From: Mangifera indica
Lineage: Eukaryota; Streptophyta; Magnoliopsida; Sapindales; Anacardiaceae
Length of the DNA: 64,000 bases
Direction: 5' to 3'
NCBI RefSeq assembly: GCF_011075055.1
Contig: NC_058137.1
Location: forward strand, 5,012,771 to 5,076,770
Both the position numbers and the translations under genes were made by a program. Shown here one piece after another: positions 12,973 through 25,488 of the stretch (position 1 is the stretch's first letter; each line of letters opens with the position of its first letter). The notes beneath the pieces are model-generated. The model was not told the origin of the DNA. It did no database searches and saw nothing but the letters and a program-made list of their open reading frames with translations.

Positions 12973-15578
12973 GTGCACAAAAAGCAGCTAAAAAGAAATG
13001 GAAACTATGGGCGGTAGCGAAAACTGTGAAACGGGTTGACTTTATAAATCGTTTTTGAGGCGAGCTTGGAAAAGCTAGAAAACTACTGTGGGCTAGGTTG
13101 GGCTGGGCTTGTGCAGAAGTGTCATTAGATTTTTTTGGTCCAACTTCTAGAATACTACTGTGAACGGTCTTTTTACTGGTCATGAATGGAAACTTGGCAC
13201 TGAGTCTTTGACTGGTCATCTATCCGACTGCCTTCTGCAGTTCTCCTTGCCATCTTCCTCCTCGCTCAACTTCTAGAGGAGCTGCCATCATAAGAAACTT
13301 AACACTCTTTCGAGTTTGACAGCTCTTTGATATCATCAAGCGACCAGCAGTTTGTTATAACTCATGAGGTCCCTAATTTCTCTCCACATCCTAGTAAATA
13401 ACTCTCTTCCTCCATCTCTCATCCATTCTTCGTTCGAAAGATTAGAAAAAAAAAAATCTGGCCTGGGTGATGATTTTAGTCAACCATTTTCTTTTGCCAA
13501 ATATGCCAACATTTAAAGTAGTAGTTGGATTGATGAATTGTAACCAAAACGGCTGCGACTTTGGCCGGCGAAGATCTAGCGAGGACGATGAGCACTATGA
13601 GTCATCGGTAGACGATGCAGTCGGGCAGTCGACGGAAGTTGATGGTATCTGTGAGTTTGACGTCAGTGAGCGTTCAGGAGATGATAGTTTTTAGGATTTG
13701 TGGTGGAGAAGGGAAACGAAAGTGCGGTGAGACCGTGCATCTCTGTTTGACGGAATAGGAAGATCTATCTAAGCACTGGTTGGTTCGATGTTGTGGGTGA
13801 GGGCGCCACGAAAAGAAATCAATTACTCCGTTCGACGGCGCTGAGGGATGGACAATCTGGTTTGGTATAGGCAGAGCCGCCTGCCACCGGAAACAAATAA
13901 TAATGATAATAATAAGAATAATATAATTGTAATTATAAATATAATTTAAATCAGTTTAAAATATTCTCTTAATCTTAACAAAAAGTAAAGATGAATTGAA
14001 AATTAGTCTTTTTTTAATTTTTTATTTAATAAAACTATATACAAATACTTTTTATATATAATTTAAATATATAATTAATATATTATTATATAATTAAATA
14101 ATTTTAAATTAAAAATAAAATAATACTTACTTATATAATAAAATATCATATATATATATATAAAATATATATTAATAATATTATTCTTATTTTTTAAATA
14201 TTTTAGATTGTTTTGTAATTTTATTAGAAATAATAAATTAATAATTAATAATGAAATCAAAGGATAATTTTATTAATAAAAATAAATCATGTGTGGGATG
14301 TGGATAAATAAATCTTTCGACTTATAATGTAAATTTTTTTCTTCTTATCAAAATTTGAGTAGAAAACTATCCTTAACCTTCGCTTATATTTTATTCAAAT
14401 ATTTTGAAAAAAGGTATTTAAAACCAATTAAATGAATCAGTTTATTAATTTTTAAATCAAATTAAATTTTTTATTTAAAAAAATTATAAATTAAAATTAA
14501 ACCAATTTTGAATTAAACAAAAAAAGATTAATTAACCAAATTAAAATTTTAATTAATCGATTTTAAACGTTTGAAAGATTATTTTATTTTATTAATTTTC
14601 AAATTTTTTAAAAATACATTCAGTAATTTAGTTTTTTATTTATTTTTATAAACTGATTTTAAAAAATAGATAAATTGATAACCAAATCAAAATTTTGGTT
14701 TTTATATTTTTCTTCAATTAGAATTCGAACTGATTTCTGATTTTTTATAATTTGATTTTTAATTTGAAAATCAATTTGATTCAATTATCAGATAACTTTA
14801 AACAATTCTATACTTCATTAATTAAATAAGATTGATTTATTTGAGTCCTGAGTTGAAGATAGGTATTTGTATGTTGATTTATGGACTTGGTTTTGAGAAA
14901 GAAGAATTGATACGGTGTTGTGTCGTATGCAGCGGTGGTGGTGCTAGGAACTTTGGATGACGCAGAAGGTGTTGGAGATTAAGATTTGGGATGTTGGTGG
15001 TTCCTTTCACAATTTTATAAAATTGGAGTTAAGATAAAATTAAAAGGGTGAAAGAGAGGGTGTTGGGTTAAAATGTTTTTGTTAGTTAACTTAAGTCTTT
15101 TTTTTTTTAATTTCACAATTGAAAATTTATTAAAAATAAATAAACTTTGTAATTTTATCAAGAAAATAAGATTTGTATTCATAAATATTATTTTTACCGA
15201 TTAAATTAGTTAAAATGTTAATGATTAAATAAAAAATGTATTAAATTAAATGACATTCAGAATAAAATTGATATAAAAAATTATAAATAATCAAGACAGC
15301 CAATACTAAATTATTTCTCAAAATTAAGAGAATATATAAACATTAGATAATATTAGAAATATTTATAAATAATTCTTACATTAACTTAAATTTTTTGACA
15401 ATTAAGTTCACATGGAACTGTAAATCTAATACATATTCTGAATAATAGACAATGGGGAATGAATTTTCTCTGCCCGTAAACTTGGCCTAACATAATTTAC
15501 AGCCGCTACATAGACAACACAATTACCCGGAACATAAATTCAGCAGCTACACACAAACAATCCAGTGAGAGATGATGA
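12973..15578. other. Intergenic DNA, no convincing gene
   Basis: 13540-13880 is a GC-richer island containing a short open frame (plus strand, 13467-13694) rich in Asp, Ser and Glu that I do not recognise. Its composition suggests a transposon interior or captured fragment. The rest, 13900-15400, is AT-rich; 14030-14270 resembles a degraded fold-back MITE. No transposon ends could be fixed here. Confidence 0.45.
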
Positions 15579-15812
15579 CTAGTGGCCGGAGCCTTTGCTG
15601 CTGGGTCCAGACGACAACGTATAGGCATCTCCCTGAATCCGGCCACCTGAGTCCTTGACAAAATTTGAAGATGAAGAAACTTCTGTAACAGCTTCAGGGC
15701 TTCCTATTTGAACGCTTGGTGGCCCTGGAAGAGCTCTACAATCAACAGAAATTGACTGAGAAACCACCAGCATCATCAACATCACTACAAATGAACAGAG
15801 GAGGTGTCTCAT
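15579..15812 (-). CDS. PIP-type secreted peptide precursor, one SGPS motif
   Basis: A single-exon 77-residue protein. I chose the ATG at 15812 because it begins a typical signal peptide (MRHLLCSFVVMLMMLVV) with likely cleavage near SVDCRA, about residue 26; the open frame continues upstream but would bury the signal. The variable middle is Ser/Gly-rich. The protein ends SSGPSSKGSGH followed directly by the stop codon, the arrangement of PAMP-induced secreted peptides (PIP), whose mature peptide is the C-terminal SGPS...GxGH segment, normally hydroxylated on proline and sensed by receptor kinase RLK7 in the apoplast. It lies beside the MEE59-like gene, as PIP2 (At4g37290) does in Arabidopsis. 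TTGACT/TTGACC W-box cores occur upstream. It appears intact. Confidence 0.88.
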   Translation of the reverse strand: MRHLLCSFVVMLMMLVVSQSISVDCRALPGPPSVQIGSPEAVTEVSSSSNFVKDSGGRIQGDAYTLSSGPSSKGSGH

Positions 15813-15814
15813 TT

Positions 15815-16128
15815 TTGACCAAGTTGAAGTGTTGTGTCTTTCCTCCAGTTTAACTAATTTCAATGAACCTTTTCTGAAAGATTCTCTACGCAAAGAGTGG
15901 ACGAGAAAAGAATGGTTAAGCGACTAGCATCTCCAATGCATAAGGTACTGAGGCTTTGTATAAGGGAGCGGTTTTGGTGGAAAAGGAGAAAAGGACGGTG
16001 AAGGGCTCATGAAAGTGGGGACATTAAATTAGGGTATTATTTGACTGAAATCTGTTGGCCTGTGATGAGATGCTGAGTTTATATTTTATGACTTCTGGTT
16101 CACATTTGTGCTTTTCAGAATTTTGACT
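15815..16128. promoter_or_regulatory. W-box cores upstream of the PIP-type gene
   Basis: TTGACC at 15815-15820 and TTGACT at 16041-16046 and 16123-16128 lie just upstream of the peptide gene starting at 15812. W-boxes bind WRKY factors, and PIP genes are known to respond to elicitors. The hexamer is short, so chance occurrence is possible; the repetition upstream of all three SGPS genes is what makes it worth noting. Confidence 0.4.
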
Positions 16129-17429
16129 TTAGAATCTTGTTAGCGATTTCGGAAACACAGAAGATCCCTGGAAACTAATTGGGTAATCAAATTGATACCA
16201 GAAAAGAAATGGGAGGTGGGTAAGTAATGCAAATTACAGCAACTTTGTTATTCTTGATATCATTTTCAATGGTAAGCAAAGACCGAAGAGAATGATAAGA
16301 TATTTAGAATGTATACTATTTGTGTATTCAAAATAGATATGTATAAAATTATTTTTTTGTCTGCGGATTTTTTCTGGAAACTAATTTTTCTCTGAACGAC
16401 AATCTGGATTTACATGTACCGACCACCCAAGTTTTGGTTCTGTAAATAATTTAAATGGAAAAGGGCTAGGACGGCCATGAATGTCTGTCTTTAGTGAAAA
16501 GGAAATAAAAGTAACAAGTTGAAAAACTATAAGAAAATCTGAGTTTCAGAAGAAGTTTCTTGCAAAGACATAGAATTGCACATCCAGTGAATTAAATATG
16601 GCCTCCCCTCCCCATCTAGAAGATCATGAAAAGAGGAGGTGGAGGGGTACATGGCTTGCAAAATTCCTGATCATGCTTAATGATTTCACACGATGGAAAT
16701 CACTTCCGTGTCATTTGGCAACTCTTCATTCCAGTTTCAATGTGAATGATGCTCAATGGCCAAACATCAAGAAGATTAACACCGCCTTCAGGATTAGGTC
16801 AATGGGAAATCTTGATTTTTTTGGTCAGAGAAAATCTTTTTTGCGAGATCCAGGACGGCGTTGTTCCTTTCATGGTTCCAAATATGCACATAAATTGGTA
16901 AAGTAACAACAGCACGTGACCTCAGGTGAACTTTCGTCAATGTTCAATTTGAAAAAGAAAATTCCAGAAACCACCTCATGAGCTTTTATTGCAATAGTGC
17001 ATCAAAGAATTGACATCCTGTGAAGTGCTTTCGATGGTCAATGAAGGATGCCCCCTGTGCTACCTTTAAACTTTGACCTCGACATATAAACTTTTGAATA
17101 AAAGTTTGCCAGAAGTCTTAGCCCCACCCAAGGTTTGACAAAATTTTCTTTCATATCCAAAAACTTCAACAAACTTAAATATCTATTATTTTATTAAAAT
17201 TAATTATTAGAGTTAAAAGTAAAAAAATTATTTATCTAAAAATATTTAAAAAATTAAAAATTTATCATATTTTCTGTTATATTTAAAAATCTAATAATTT
17301 TTTCTACCTAAAATTTAAAAGATGATTATTTTTCTTTTAGAATTTTATTTTTTTCCCATCATTCTCGCCAACTCCTATACCAACACACTCTCTAGTCTTT
17401 TGAACGAGGACAAATCGTCAATCAATTAG
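16129..17429. other. Intergenic DNA with possible MULE remnant
   Basis: A 102-codon open frame at 16598-16906 (plus) has no recognisable domain, signal peptide or homologue and is not called. From about 17118 a CCCACCCAAGGTTTGA word followed by AAACTTAAATAT matches the sub-terminal part of the GGCCAAA-ended Mutator-like family, so a damaged copy probably occupies 17100-17400. Its ends are not clear. Confidence 0.4.
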
Positions 17430-18129
17430 TGGTGAAATCTTTGATCACATTGAATACTTAAATCTTTGACAATGATTCCCACAACAACCTTAAACAACTT
17501 GGACAAATGACAATGATAATGATAACGGTTTAGAGTTAATTGATGTATACGATGACAATATGAATGACAATGTTTTGCTATAGGCTTCAGTTTATCAAAT
17601 TTCAATAGTTTTGAATTCAACAAGAGTAATGACAAATTTTGGTGGGTGCATTTTTTTTAGCTAGTAAGTAATAACTTAATTCTTATTATAGCTTAATTTA
17701 GAGGGAAAAAATTGTTTATCATTTTTTATACATTGAATACGAATAAATTTAAATCCAACGTATACATACAAAACACAACCATATATATAATTCTCAATCG
17801 ATTATTTTCTAATCTATTAGATCATACTGGAAAGAAATCTTATCATCCAAATAAAGAGAAATGAAAACATTGCGAAGAAACTACAATACCACCACATGGA
17901 CATTAAATATAGTGACAGTACAAATTATTATGGAATAATGAACAAAATTTGTATAATGCGAAGAAAAATGAGATTATACTTCTTAAGAATGACATTTATG
18001 ATTAACAATATTTAATACGGGAAAGTTTAGGGACAGGACAAGAAAATATATATATATCGAATGATTTATGTGATTGGCTGCTGATTACAAGAGGCAAATT
18101 CAGTGATGCTCATGATTTTACGTCAAAGC

Positions 18130-19545
18130 CTAGAATGATTTTCCTTGTATTTCATTGATAAAAGTATCCAGATTCCGATCTGAAGAACCACCATTCGCTA
18201 CGGCTTTCTTTGCAGCCTCCTTAAAAAAAATTGCCCTCTTCTTCATTTCTGTTGCCGTGTTTTTATCAGTCATCTCCATGATACACTTTTCCACTTCATC
18301 TACGCTAAGAGTTCCATCTTCTTCATTTTTCATCCCCACACCAATCTTCAGAATATCAACCAAAAGTTTTGCATCAATGGATTGATCTGTCCAGTGTGGA
18401 TAAGCAATGACGGGCACCCCAGTTGCGATGGTCTCTAGGGTTGAATTCCACCCACAGTGGGTCATGAAGCAAGCCACGGCCTGGTGCATCAATACTTTCT
18501 CTTGAGGACACCATTTTACCACCAATCCTCTTTCCTTTGTGTCTTCAAGGAACCCAGGTGGAAATTCACCACTTCTCTTCGAACAACCTTTCTCCGGAGG
18601 TTTAACAACCCAGAGAAATTGTCGACAGCTTTTTCTTAACGCCGTTGCTATGCTGTCGATTTGATTCTGAGTCATTACAATTAGACTGCCAAATGATATG
18701 TAAATAACCGATGAAGGTGGCTTCTTGTCGAGCCATTCTATGCAATAATCTTCAGGCCTGCACAAATCCATGCTAGCGGCTATGATTTCTTTTTCTCCTA
18801 GCAGAAATGGCGGCACTAACGGACCGATAGGAATAATCTGCTGTAGTGAACCCATTGACCCAACTATTTCCTTCTCTAGCTCGTTGAATGAATTCCCCAG
18901 AATCCATTTCACCTTATCTAACATTTGAACGAAATCTGAAACCAATTTTGTGAGACATATATGGCTAGAAGGAAGGATAAAGGAAGGAAGTTCCTTTACT
19001 AGTAGCATTGGCATACCAGGCAACTCCACGGCGTCGTTTGGATTATCTAACGATGGAAATAGATACGGATGCTTAAAGTAATTCGAGTAAATGAAGTAGA
19101 CTGCAGAAGCTTGTATCCAGAGAACTGCACAAGGGATGCCATGTTCTTCTGCAAGTCCGGGCACCCATGGCATAAAAGGGTTGGTAATTATACAGGAAAT
19201 TTTATTGCATTTGGTTTTGAGTTTGGTAATTAAATTTGAAAGATTCTTCGACCCTATAGTTTGTAAGGATTCAATGGAAGACTCGAGATACTTTTCGCGA
19301 TCGAATTCATCGCTAAGTCCATCGGAGAAAAACTCAAGGCTGATTGTGGGGGTTTTAGGGGGATTGGTTTGTTGAGTGACGGAGGCTTTGAAGTGGAGCA
19401 AGCGGTGACGCTCATTTTCAGTGGTGGCAAGAACTGCATGAAGGCCCTTTGATACGAGGCGTTTTGCGAGCCTGAGCATTGGGTTAATATGCCCTTGCTT
19501 TGGAAGTGTCACCAGCAGAACATGAACTTCTTCTTCACCATCCAT
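18130..19545 (-). CDS. UDP-glycosyltransferase, UGT84B-like (copy 1)
   Basis: An intronless gene of 471 residues. The start is ATG at 19545 (MDGEEEVHVLLVTLPKQGH); the open frame extends 13 codons further, but only to a GTG, and a TATA box lies about 70 bp upstream of this ATG. The catalytic His is about residue 19 in QGHINPML. The 44-residue plant secondary-product (PSPG) box runs from W345 to Q388, contains HCGWNSTLE and ends WTDQ; a terminal Gln usually means UDP-glucose. The family forms glucose esters of acids in the cytosol; Arabidopsis UGT84B1 acts on indole-3-acetic acid, but the acceptor here is unknown. The position of the usual catalytic Asp has Asn in TNPFMPW, as in other UGT84 members I recall. 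The gene appears intact and is paralogous to the gene at 25489. Confidence 0.93.
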   Translation of the reverse strand: MDGEEEVHVLLVTLPKQGHINPMLRLAKRLVSKGLHAVLATTENERHRLLHFKASVTQQTNPPKTPTISLEFFSDGLSDEFDREKYLESSIESLQTIGSKNLSNLITKLKTKCNKISCIITNPFMPWVPGLAEEHGIPCAVLWIQASAVYFIYSNYFKHPYLFPSLDNPNDAVELPGMPMLLVKELPSFILPSSHICLTKLVSDFVQMLDKVKWILGNSFNELEKEIVGSMGSLQQIIPIGPLVPPFLLGEKEIIAASMDLCRPEDYCIEWLDKKPPSSVIYISFGSLIVMTQNQIDSIATALRKSCRQFLWVVKPPEKGCSKRSGEFPPGFLEDTKERGLVVKWCPQEKVLMHQAVACFMTHCGWNSTLETIATGVPVIAYPHWTDQSIDAKLLVDILKIGVGMKNEEDGTLSVDEVEKCIMEMTDKNTATEMKKRAIFFKEAAKKAVANGGSSDRNLDTFINEIQGKSF

Positions 19546-19615
19546 TTGCTCGCCACCGTTTGGAGGAAATCTTAAAGAACTCACAGAGTTATTGGGTGAG
19601 ACACTGGAAGTGATG

Positions 19616-19623
19616 TATATATA
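19616..19623 (-). promoter_or_regulatory. TATA box of UGT copy 1
   Basis: TATATATA lies 71 bp upstream of the chosen ATG. The same motif at the same distance precedes the second UGT copy, which supports both the motif and the chosen start codons. Confidence 0.6.
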
Positions 19624-20197
19624 ATTGGCAAATCACAATTGCCATATATGATTGTTGCAATAAATTGTATAAGAAATAAGTGGAAAATTAAACTTTACTT
19701 CTCTTCTATGGAAAGAAACCTGCACCAATTCTGATAATATGGAAAGAAATTAATATCTTCCATGGAAAGAAATTAATATCTTACCTTTGTTTGGCTGGTG
19801 ACATAGCTGGATAACTTATGTTAAGTTTGTAGGATTAATCACACTAATTCTAACATAGACATTCATGCAACCAGTCAACTGAATCTAAGCATGATTTTGT
19901 AATTCATAGACATAGGTTATAAAATACAATAACTAAAAATTTTCAAGATTAAGATAACTTGATGCATCATAGTTTATGTCGAATCAATTCTAAATAAAAA
20001 AAATGATTGATACGGTGAAATTGGTCTTCCTTCTCTGTATGTTCCGAAAATAACATATTTTCATGAATAAATGATTGTAAGGTGTACTGGAAATGGGATA
20101 TAGCCTATTTTATAATAGATTATTAGACTGTCTCATCAAAGCCCAATAAACTCAATAACTCACACTTAAATTATCATAACCCAATTTATATTTGAGC

Positions 20198-20364
20198 AAT
20201 ACTATATGTACCCACTTTGGGTACACAAATATATACACACTTATATGTGTCATCATGTGATTGGTTATTGTTTTATTCTTAATTCAAAATCATCTAATCA
20301 CATGATGATACATATAAATATGTACATATTTGTGTACCCAAAATGGATACACATAGTTTTATTG
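20198..20364. mobile_element. Fold-back MITE (copy A)
   Basis: About 167 bp with long inverted termini: the left end CAATACTATATGTACCC mirrors the right end, read in reverse complement as CAATAAAACTATGTGTATCC, and both continue into GGGTACACAAATAT. The centre has AATTCAAAATCATCTAATCA followed by CATGATGA. The same centre and termini recur at 62059-62230 and, more diverged, at 48913, 55138 and about 22330. No coding capacity. Confidence 0.75.
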
Positions 20365-20422
20365 TTTATATTTTTGAAGTGTATAAGATATTCAATAAAA
20401 TTTATTACGGTATACCTACAAA

Positions 20423-21034
20423 TAAGAATGGCAATTTGGGCTCGATTTTAGGGGTTTCGACCCTCCCCGACCCTAACGGGAAGAGGATTCCCTGATAGAA
20501 ACGGGAAAGGGGACGGGGACGGAGATGAAAAAAATCTCTGCAATCAAGAACGAGCCAGGGATAGAGATACATGTGTCCTCTCCCCGCCCCAACCCTTCCC
20601 CTCCCCACCCCTATCCCCGCCCCTTTATATTAATATATTTATTTAAAATACTAATATATTTTTATAGTTTTAAATTATTTATGTTTTTCAAATTTATTTA
20701 GGTTTTTGTTGTGCATATTAAAAGAGTTAATATATTATATTTATGATATTTGAAATAGTACATTAATTTTAATTTTGCTTAATTTTGTTATTTAATATAT
20801 TTATATTGTATTTACAAGGTAAAAAAAATATATTTTTTTTGCAGGTACGGGTAGGAGATTTTTCCCCGCAGGGACGAGGAGGGGATGGGAAGGAGATTTT
20901 TCTTTTCGGAGAGGGGACGGAGAATCATTTTCATCCCTGTAGCAGGGACGGGTCGGGGACGGGGATTGATATCTCCTACGGGGACGGAACGGGGATCGAG
21001 ATCCCCTCCCCGCCCCTCCCCATTGCCATCCCTA
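20423..21034. mobile_element. Non-autonomous hAT-like element, 612 bp, G-run-rich ends
   Basis: The termini TAAGAATGGCAAT and, in reverse complement, TAGGGATGGCAATGGGG are imperfect inverted repeats. A perfect 8-bp target duplication, CCTACAAA, sits at 20415-20422 and 21035-21042; 8 bp is the hAT signature. Sub-terminal regions are full of GGGGACGGGG-type words on one strand and their complements on the other, while the middle is AT-rich. No transposase is encoded; open frames through it are not genes. Confidence 0.88.
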
Positions 21035-21420
21035 CCTACAAACCATAATTTGTTCGATTATACATATGTTGGGACTTATTAAATTAAAATAATATTAATG
21101 TTTACCCAAGTTTGGAAAATTTTCTATACAAGTCTGCATGGTGATAGGTAGTTGGACACTGCACAAATGTTTGAGAACAAGACTGCAAACAAGCTCATAT
21201 CATGTATTTGACATATTTGCTAATATTTATCATTATTATCGTCGTCAACAACAAATGTGGGGGGCTTGGAATGAACCTAGCCGCCCCCAAGGCCCGGTCA
21301 ACTTGTTTGGGCCCCCTAGGCCCAAACTACCAACTCGGGCCCCAAGGCTTAGTCGACCACCTTAATCCTTATCTTCAATTACAAGACTTGGACTCAACCT
21401 GAGATCGGACATTATATAAG

Positions 21421-23224
21421 GGCTAAGGGCAAAGAGTCAAGCTTAGGTTAGACCCATTATTTTTTCAATGTTAAAAAACTATTTTTTATCTTCATTTTAA
21501 TTTAATTTTAAAATCATATTTACAATAAATAAAAAACCTAAACATAAATTTATAGACTAACTATCATCAAAATTTTCATTTAAAGGTAAAAGGTAAAATC
21601 GTAATTTTATTGCTAAACCTTAAAATTTTAAAATTTACATCATTTTTCTTTAAAGTTTTAAAAACTAACACTTCACCCTATTCTCAAAATTTGAAAAGTT
21701 TAGATTTCACTCTTAAGGTTTGTTTTCTTTTTTCGGCTATCACTATTCTAATCGATAATTGACGCTTTCCACCTATCTTCTAGATCTGATGATGAAGGGC
21801 GGTCACCCACAATTATGAAGTATCATCCTTCGTCATTTGAAAGACACAATGACAAAGGGTCATCTTTCATTGGAGAAAACCATTGCTTATTTTTTTTATC
21901 ATTGATCAAATTCCTTAAGCCACTGGAGATAAAACTAGAAAGAGAAGAAAAAATTGAATTATTCAAAATTTAATTATAGAGTGAAAAATATTAGTTTTCT
22001 AAACTAAGAGGGGAAAATGATATAAATTTTGAAGGTTTATGGTTTATAGGTAAAATGATGATTTTACATCTGTCTCTAACTAAAAATTTTAACAGTAGTT
22101 AACTCATAAGTGAGTGTTTAGATTTTCATCTACCGCACATATACTTTTGAGATTGGACTAAAATTTGAATGAAAAATTATCCTTTTCCCCTCTTTTAATA
22201 TGATTATAATTTATTATATATAGTTATAAAGTCTATTATATAAAATTTACTAAAATTTTAAAATTTTAGCTATAATTTATACAAATGTAAACAATCATTT
22301 AAAAAAAATTAAAGATAGTTATGCGTAATAAGTATTATTAATATAAATTGTAACTAAATAATATGTATATATTATCGTTTTAATAAAATTATATGTATAA
22401 ATAATAATATATTATTATATGATTGAGTGTTGTTTTATTTTAAATTTTTAATTATTCAATCATATGATAACACGTCATTGTTTATGCACAAAATTATTTA
22501 CATAACACTACTCTGTATTGTTTTAGAGTTCAATGATTGAAAAATACAATGTGTAAATTAAAAATTTCAAATTATACGTAAATGAAATAATAATTGAAAT
22601 TGTTACAAATAAAAATTATAATTTTTTTATATTTGCACTTACTTTAATTTTAGGATTATTAATTAAAAATTTAAAACAGTTATATTTCAGTTTTCATGGT
22701 TATTCAACTGCATTGTCATCATTTATGATGATATATAAGTGAACAAGTATCATCAAACAACAAACTTAATTAACAACAATTCAATAAAAATTTTAAGTAC
22801 AGTTAAATATTGTAATTAATCTTAATTCATATATCATAAAATAATAAATATTAATTAAAATTTTCAATAGTATTACACATGTGACGATATTTCATTATTC
22901 ATTTAAGGTCTCTTCAATTTCTAAAAGTTTGGTCTAAAGGTATTATTGATTGTGAGTACTCGTTAATGTGAGATTTTGGAGTTCACTTTAAATATTTTTT
23001 ACACGAGAGAAAGATTTATTTTTTTATATAGTAATTGAAATCAAGGTTTTATAAGTGTAATAAATGTTTGAATTTAAAAATTTTAATTTTCTATCAATTT
23101 TGTTAAAAAAAGGTATTTATTATTGTCTGCAAAAAAAATCAACTTTTCTTGGCATTACTTCCACTACCACCAACAATTAGTTTAAACAGTCTATTGGTTA
23201 GGCTATTGCCCAATGATCAACGTA
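21421..23224. other. AT-rich spacer between the duplicated blocks
   Basis: No gene is supported. About 21590-22190 resembles the interior and right part of the GGCCAAA Mutator-like family (words such as AACTCATAAGTGAGTGTTTAGA near the right), but the left terminus is not recognisable. About 22330-22512 is a diverged fold-back MITE with the ATTCAATCATATGATAACAC centre. Confidence 0.45.
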
Positions 23225-23522
23225 GGGCTGGATTCGAATTGAGTTGAGCTCGAGCTCGGCTTGATTCACATATAGTTGATCTCAAGTTTGAGCTCGAGCT
23301 CGTGAAAGTCAAACTCAAACTCAGTTTGAATTTGATTCGATTCGTTTTTTGTTATTAAAATAATGTTATTTTAATACAAATTAATCAAAATGATATCGTT
23401 TTGTATCAAAATTTTTAATTAAAAAATTTGACGAACTGCTCGAGCTCTTCTAGGGCCAGCTCATTTCGGGCTCATTCAAGTCGAGCTTGAACTTGAGCTG
23501 GTTCGGTTCAAATCTAACCTAA
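23225..23522. mobile_element. Possible hAT-type fragment with GAGCTCGAGCTCG words
   Basis: The left end TAGGGCTGGATTCGAA and the reverse complement of the right end, TAGGTTAGATTTGAACC, are similar, and inside each end are repeated GAGCTCGAGCTCG or AGCTCAAG-type words. This pattern is common in plant non-autonomous elements. I found no clear target duplication, so the boundaries are approximate. Confidence 0.5.
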
Positions 23523-24125
23523 AATTGACCTGACTATTGAAATAAATTAAATGTGTTTAAAAATTAAGTAGTATTGTATATATAATTTTTGTATATAAAT
23601 AACGACGTATTATTATATAATTAGATAATTAAAAATTAAAGGTAATATAACAATCAATCAGATGATAATATATAATTGTGTATAAAAGTTATGTTTATAA
23701 TATTATGCTTAAAAATTTACCATGGAAGGATAAAATTATAATTTTATTTAGTGTTTTCCTCTAACCACTAGGCTCATCCCTAAGCCCAGGTGTACCATCC
23801 CTAGGCCCGGACTGGCCTGGGCCTACCCCTACAAGGCCAGTCCAAGCTCCGTGCCTACGTCTCTCATTCAACAACATTAATATATGGTGTACGATTATTT
23901 GAAGAACATTAATATGGATCAGCACGCCAATGACAATAGAACGAGAAAGCGATGACAAATATAAATTAAGACAATAACGGTGTCAATGGGTTAAAGCGTT
24001 TATCACTCAAAATTTCGAGGATTATTCCAACAATGACAAACCTCGGCAAATGACAATGATAACAATTATGATTTGAAGTTGATTGATGAAGACAATTTAA
24101 AGAAAAATCTGTTAATTATTATTTA

Positions 24126-24863
24126 GGCAAAGGATAATGACACTCACGACATATTTAAAACTTAAATATCCACTCATTAGGTAATTGTTATTACAATTTT
24201 CAGTTAGAATAAAAAATAAAATTGTTATTTCATTACTAAACCCTAAATTTTTAAAAGTTAAAATTATTTTTTTTCCAGCTTTTAAAAACCAACATTTCAT
24301 CCAATTTTTAAAACTTGAAAAGTTTAGATTTCACTCTAAGATTTGTTTAGCTTCTCCGACCATCGGTTGGTGTTTTTAACCCATCTTCTAAGTCTGACAA
24401 TAAAGGATAACTATCTAATTACCACGAAAGATGATGTTTCATCATGTTATCTAGACGTGACGACGAAGGACGACAAAACATCATCTTTTGTCACGTCTTT
24501 TAGACATAACCATAATGATCATCGTCCTTCTTGATGGTTGGGCGACTGTCTTTCATCATCAGATTTGAAAGATGGGAGGAAAGTATCGGTCAATGGTCAA
24601 AAAAGCTAAACAAACCTTGTGGTGAAATCTAAACTTTTCAAACTTTGAGAATAAGGTGAAATATTAATTTTTAAAATCTCAAAAGGAAATGATATTAACT
24701 TTTAAAAATTTACAGTTTAATAATAAAATAACGATTTTACCCTTATTTTTAACTGAAAACTGTAATGATAATTAACTCATAGGCAAATGTTTGAATTTTT
24801 CATCAACTATAGGTATATTTTTAAAATTAAATTAAAACTTGGATAGAAAAGAGTCCTTTGGCC
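24126..24863. mobile_element. Mutator-like element, diverged copy
   Basis: The right end in reverse complement begins GGCCAAAGGACTCTTTTC and continues with ATCCAAGTTTTAAT, matching the family's terminal consensus. The left end GGCAAAGGATAATGACACTC is diverged. It contains the family's typical sub-terminal TTTGAATTTTTCATC and ATTAACTCATAGGCAAATG words and a GACGAAGGACGACAAAAC-type interior. The target duplication is not clean. No transposase. Confidence 0.6.
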
Positions 24864-25488
24864 TTCTTATTTTTATATATTGAATACAAATAAATTTATA
24901 TTGGTACGAAATGCAATCATATATTCAATTATTAATCAATAATTTTTTAATCCATCTTATAATTTTGTTATAATATAAAGTAAAAGCTATGGAAAATATT
25001 CATATCATTAATCTTAATATTCAAAATATCATAAATATTTACATAATCATTCTTAATCTTCAACATTTTGCATTGAAACTACAATCAATAGTACAATAAT
25101 AGTACAAATTATTACCTTTAAGGATAATTTAAATTATAAAAGACAAAAATTTATTGATTATAGAGTTGATTATTGAACCTAACATTTATCTCACTCGATA
25201 TAATTGGTGTAGTCTAAAGAAATAATTCAATTCAAATAAAATTTTTCATTACCCGAAAGGAAATTAAAAGAATTATTAGGAAACCAATTCCCATTAGTAA
25301 TATTTTTATAATGTGAAAAGGAGTGAGAAGATACTTTTCAAGAATGACATTTATGATTAACAATTTTTATTACGGGAGATATTTTTTTAATTAAGAAAGC
25401 ACGTTATTTATGTGATTGGTTGCTTATTACATGATGCAAATTTCATAGCGGAATGATTTATTGATGCTTTTTGATCATACAACAAGGC

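Larger units (their letters stand above)
17430..21420. repeat. Segmental duplication, copy 1 (contains a UGT gene)
   Basis: This block is a direct repeat of about 24000-28210. Anchors shared by both copies: CAAATGACAATGATAA at 17504 and 24044; TTGAATAC-AATAAATTTA near 17733 and 24880; GACATTTATGATTAACAAT at 17991 and 25345; the whole UGT gene; GCCATATATGATTGTTGCAA upstream of the gene; TTTGTTTGGCTGGTGAC near 19787 and 27911; TTGGACACTGCACAAATG near 21151 and 27968; and a GGCCCCCAAGGCCC-like word at the right end. Between the last anchors copy 1 carries a 612-bp hAT-like insertion and a fold-back MITE. Confidence 0.85.

Noticed and set aside
13467..13694. A 75-codon acidic open frame
   Set aside because: Unrecognised, no homologue recalled, and in a GC island that could be a transposon interior; not enough to call a gene.
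16598..16906. A 102-codon plus-strand open frame
   Set aside because: No recognisable domain, signal peptide or neighbour logic. It may be chance in a GC-richer stretch; a proteome search would settle it.
18155..19439. Short open frames on both strands across the UGT genes
   Set aside because: They are shadows of the long UGT frame; the same applies to 26495-26734.
20785..21082. Open frames rich in Gly, Arg and Pro
   Set aside because: They translate the GGGGACGGGG-type end of the hAT-like element.
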